A stretch of 64,000 nucleotides of DNA, taken from the NCBI GenBank assembly GCA_934047225.1, contig OW203992.1, positions 17,721,501 through 17,785,500 of the forward strand, in the 5' to 3' direction. Shown here piece after piece: positions 62,166 through 64,000 of this stretch. The stretch is from Ypsolopha sequella. Lineage: Eukaryota > Arthropoda > Insecta > Lepidoptera > Ypsolophidae. Under the pieces are notes generated by a model, which made no database searches, was not told where the DNA came from, and saw nothing but the letters and a program-made list of their open reading frames with translations. The translations under genes and the position numbers were made by a program. How positions within the stretch are numbered: position 1 is the first letter of the stretch; every line of letters starts with the position of its first letter.

Positions 62166-62204
62166 ATAACAAAATACTTAAATAAACTAGTACTGAAATA
62201 CATT

Positions 62205-63363
62205 TTATGGGAATAGACGATGGATTAGTCGAGCGCATACCGCTCTACCAACAACCAGCTCAGGCGCCCCGTTGTCTTCAACATAGTTGAGGTGTGGTAC
62301 CCTTTGGTCAGCGTCATACTCGTCCTCCTCTTTGGGCATGCCCCTACTAATAATGAGCATGTTGTGCAAAACACAACACGCTTTCACAATTTCGGCCACA
62401 TAGTCCGGGTGGTAGTATAAGACCCTCTGTCCTAATATACTTTGAAATCTGTTCTTAAGAACACCAAATGCGTATTCAATGGTGTTGCGCGTTTTCATGT
62501 GGAGTGTGGTGTAACTCTCCTCTCGTGACCCTGGTGCTGCATGAAGTATAGGGATCATCAATTATGGCCGCTGTCACCTGTAAGGAAAATACATGGTGTT
62601 AGTTATTTTATTAATCAATACAGGTGGCACATTCAGATGGGGCAGTATAGGGCATATTTTATTTTGACAAGATACATCTATGGACTAAACAAACATAGCC
62701 TTAAAATACAATAGGTACACGACTACATATTATACAGAAGCAGGGCTGATGGACTCATTAACTATGCTCTTCCAGATAAAATTAATAAACTCATGCAAGT
62801 TTTAGAGGTGGTAGAGCTGATGCCGGGCTCGACTGTGGAGGTACCACCATTTTACTTGGAGACCCCCTTGATGTAATTTGGGGGAGAGTAAGAGGACAGC
62901 ACACAGGCAAAAAACCAGGAGGCCCACCATGCCTGGGACAGATGGATGGCAGTATTTCCATCCCTAATAGCCGGGCCTTATATAGAACAGATTGGTGACG
63001 GGCAGCGGCGTCACTGGTGCGAAGGTTCCGGGACCGCGCTCACCAACCCGCCTCTTCAGCGTGTGTGAGTATGGGCAATTCTTCCAGGATGACCACCGGG
63101 AGTGGCAAAGTCCTGGAAAAGCTTATGTCCAGCAGTGGACGAACTAGGCTGATGGATGGATGTGCAAGTATGTTAATCATTTGATTGTAAATTAACACAG
63201 TCAGCTTTAATCACACTTACCGAGAAGCCATGTTCATTCAGCAGCTCTATATAGATTCTCCTTGTGCTCCTTGATGAAGCTCAAACCCCATATGGCATGG
63301 TCATTTGTAGCACCCCCAAAACTTGGCATTCACATTCAAGAACTTTAAATCACTGTCACAGAC
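62205..63363 (-). pseudogene. PIF/Harbinger transposase (HARBI1-like), two exons, broken
   Basis: Minus-strand exon A 63363-63221 (acceptor cattacag, donor GTAAGT) and exon B 62577-62205 (acceptor ttttccttacag). Exon A reads VCDSDLKFLNVNAKF and, after a frameshift, GGATNDHAIWGLSFIKEH. The junction gives WLLGDSG, the usual second-Asp region. Exon B then loses frame (two stops) and resumes with MIPILHAAPGSREESY, TRNTIEYAFGVLKNRFQ (catalytic Glu) and VKACCVLHNMLI. These are the DDE_Tnp_4 core motifs. Upstream exons would lie right of the window edge or are lost. Confidence 0.82.
62800..63165. repeat. LINE-tail repeat inside the Harbinger intron
   Basis: 'ggtggtagagctgatgccgggctcgactgtggaggtaccacc' to 'agcagtggacgaactaggctgatggatggatg', a non-coding 3' tail of an RTE-type LINE or related SINE. 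It is the uninterrupted counterpart of the copy split by the ISL2EU element at 38940/43369. Confidence 0.7.
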
Positions 63364-64000
63364 CTGTAATGAACAATGAAACAATATGTTCTATATATTC
63401 AGATCAAACCAGTTTAAGCAATATTCACATATACTATATATATTGTATATATACAGGGTGGAAAAAATTTAAGGGCCCTGGAGGGGAGCTACCTTAAATC
63501 GTTTAGTTAGCTCATTTTACTGAAAGGAAACATTCCTTTATTTTTTAAAAGAAACAAAACTGCATTCAAAGATATTCTGAAATTCGCTTGTCTCACCCGG
63601 GAATCGAACCAACTAAAAATAAAAAAAATAAACCTTCGCTATTTTATCATACGAATCGGTAGGATTATTGTTCAGAATAAAATTTGTCTAATAAACATTT
63701 GGTCTTACACTCATCTGTTGTACGAGATACCCATGAAATTAAATATTTATTACAAGTTCTTTGTTAACAATACCTAGTACTGTTCACTTGTAAGAAGTAA
63801 ATGAAACGTTCTAATTTTTTTATCTCTCTTACATCCAAAGACATCGTATGAAGTACAAGCTTGCTAATGTTATTTATCTTAAGTACCTTGTTGAAGACTT
63901 CAATAAGAAAATCGTTAAATGGTAATAATAAATGTATGCAGAGCACAATTACTTCTTGCACTAGGCGTACTGACGAAAAGTTTAAAAAAGGAACGTATTT
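63364..64000. other. Right edge, with a tRNA-box-like repeat
   Basis: 'acagggtggaaaaaatttaagggccctggagggg' (63452-63486) looks like the start of a dispersed repeat. 'acccgggaatcgaacc' (63595-63610) is a reverse-strand B-box (GGTTCGATTCC), as in tRNA-derived SINEs. No full tRNA or gene is seen. Confidence 0.4.

Noticed and set aside
63590..63615. tRNA gene suggested by a B-box on the minus strand
   Set aside because: No A-box or foldable cloverleaf around it; more likely part of a tRNA-derived SINE.

Overview
The window looks like a piece of a moth or butterfly (lepidopteran) nuclear genome. It is AT-rich, its genes are split by short GT-AG introns, and it carries several copies of dispersed repeats I associate with Lepidoptera: the GGGTTCCGTA / 'accggccaagt' family, LINE tails ending in 'cagtggacgaac..aggctgatggatgg', and LINE 3' ends of the 'gataagtgccgcctttgcacac' type. 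The clade is inferred from these repeats; no search was run. There is no sign of bacterial operons, CRISPR arrays or organelle genes.

Layout. 1-6.2 kb is the ordinary genic part: a BTB-BACK-PHR protein (2778-4061, +) converging on a two-exon flavin amine oxidase of the spermine/polyamine oxidase type (6183-4490, -). From 6.8 kb to 28 kb the sequence is stacked mobile DNA: a foldback element with arms of about 600 bp, split by a nearly intact BEL/Pao retrotransposon (8215-15268, 5-bp duplication CCCAT); a second, apparently very young BEL/Pao element (16924-24699, duplication AATGC, LTRs with no difference seen); LINE remnants; and a hAT-type MITE. A full-length LINE (28935-37850, 11-bp duplication GGTCGCGCGTG) follows. 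It is interrupted between its reverse transcriptase motifs by a 3.66-kb DNA transposon with a DDE nuclease and a SWIM zinc finger.

From 38.0 to 58.1 kb I reconstruct one long gene encoding a Myb/SANT-like (NAIF1/Harbinger type) DNA-binding protein. Its introns are filled with transposons. They include an apparently intact ISL2EU-like element (38968-43368) encoding a THAP-DDE transposase and a YqaJ-type nuclease, and a three-layer nest (foldback element > piggyBac-like > P-element-like) at 51371-56056. The gene has four tandem copies of one 63-bp, phase-0 cassette exon. Downstream lie a P-like transposase remnant, a LINE remnant and, on the minus strand, a broken PIF/Harbinger (HARBI1-like) transposase. 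The Myb/SANT gene and the Harbinger remnant face each other tail to tail, the gene pair expected of a Harbinger transposon or a host pair derived from one.

The points most worth a second look are the quadruplicated cassette exon, the UGA-CUA stop separating gag and pol in one open frame of the young BEL element, the recurrent pairing of SWIM zinc fingers with DDE/YqaJ transposon proteins, and nesting relations that can be read directly from target-site duplications.
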